Shown here: in pieces, positions 63,688-64,000 of the stretch
Numbering within the stretch: the first letter of the stretch is position 1
How the letters are laid out: each line of letters begins with the position of its first letter
From: Saccharothrix violaceirubra
GTDB taxonomy: Bacteria > Actinomycetota > Actinomycetes > Mycobacteriales > Pseudonocardiaceae
Reading direction: 5' to 3'
Assembly (NCBI RefSeq): GCF_014203755.1
Contig: NZ_JACHJS010000001.1
Span: 4,464,001 to 4,528,000, forward strand
DNA: 64,000 nucleotides
The notes under the pieces: model-generated
What the model saw: only the letters and a program-made list of their open reading frames with translations
Database searches by the model: none
What the model was told of the DNA's origin: nothing
Translations under genes and position numbers: made by a program

Positions 63688-64000
63688 GTGAACACCAACA
63701 CCGCCCGACCGGAGACCGGCCGGCCCTCGACCGCGGCCGACAACCTCTGGATCGGCAACGACAGGAAGCAACCTGCCTCGCGGTTGCGCGCCTCCAACCA
63801 CCGCAGCCTGCCGTACTTGCTGCTCGGTGTGCTGCTCGTCTTGGTCTGTGCGGGCGGGTTCGTCCTGATCTCGCTCGACTCCGGCGACCGCCGGGCCGTG
63901 CTCGCACTGGCCCGCGGCGTGCCGGTCGGGCACGTACTTACCACCCAGGACCTGCGGCAGGTCAACGTCGCGGTCGACCCCGGTGTCGCGGTCGTCGGCG
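63688..64000 (+). CDS. SAF-domain protein (CpaB/RcpC-like), partial at the window end
   Basis: GTG 63688 starts a frame that runs off the window (104 codons seen). A transmembrane helix LLLGVLLVLVCAGGFVLISL at about residues 50-69 follows a polar cytoplasmic start, and then ARGVPVGHVLTTQDLRQVNV, a SAF domain. In Tad/Flp pilus operons CpaB/RcpC of this layout lies near the prepilin peptidase. The ribosome site ggagg precedes it by six bases. Confidence 0.7.
   Translation, partial: MNTNTARPETGRPSTAADNLWIGNDRKQPASRLRASNHRSLPYLLLGVLLVLVCAGGFVLISLDSGDRRAVLALARGVPVGHVLTTQDLRQVNVAVDPGVAVVG

Overview
The window is high-GC DNA, with G or C at most third codon positions, many GTG/TTG starts and many 1- to 4-base stop/start overlaps. 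Its gene content points to a filamentous actinomycete, probably Pseudonocardiaceae: XRE-TPR and XRE-DUF5753 regulators, an NB-ARC/TPR regulator, a UTRA-type GntR regulator, a DUF6355-like secreted protein, Nar nitrate reductase, and a copper nitrite reductase fused to a membrane domain. The lineage is inferred from gene content only. Much of the window is accessory DNA.

Layout. 1-1025: no gene, only a direct repeat and a strong hairpin. 1026-8762: a NYN-domain protein, then a small set of genes (hypothetical, inositol-monophosphatase-like, Nudix-like, QueD, XRE-TPR regulator) that is decaying. It carries an in-frame TGA, an in-frame TAG and two compensating frameshifts, while QueD is intact. 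8937-10540: two hypothetical genes, the second cut off at its 5' end. 10543 to about 16600: a Tn554-like element with three overlapping recombinase-type genes and a coiled-coil accessory gene. 16599-19886 (minus): a DUF305 remnant, a CopD-like membrane protein and the NirK fusion. 20178-29313 (plus): NarK, a hemerythrin, NarGHJI and a cupin. Together these could respire nitrate to nitrite and on to NO. 29450-31679: a broken gene, a flavin-binding-type oxidase and a DevS-like histidine kinase lacking its sensor and histidine box.

31748-42967 is the most interesting stretch. A minus-strand run of tightly packed genes reads: tandem QueD, QueE, FolE (GTP cyclohydrolase I), a tRNA-guanine-transglycosylase/DpdA-like protein, a nucleoside-phosphorylase-like protein, a P-loop nucleotide kinase, a DUF2797 protein, a methyltransferase and a Nudix hydrolase. 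It is flanked by a second Nudix gene, an APH-like kinase and a truncated PCMT-type methyltransferase. Divergent UTRA-only and GntR genes probably regulate it. The first three enzymes build 7-deazaguanine precursors from GTP; the rest look able to move the base between ribose partners and process the nucleotide. QueC is absent here but occurs at 54576.

43399-56496 holds a second QueD-QueE operon with XRE regulators, an HD-domain phosphohydrolase, a DUF218 protein, an Imm1-like immunity protein, a truncated glycosyltransferase, a DUF6884-like protein, an RT-like fragment and QueC. In all there are three QueD, two QueE, one FolE and one QueC in about 50 kb. 57004-64000 carries a secreted DUF6355-like protein, a nucleoside hydrolase, a LOG-family phosphoribohydrolase, a large NB-ARC regulator and the start of a pilus-type locus (prepilin peptidase, lipoprotein, secreted protein, SAF-domain protein) that runs off the window.
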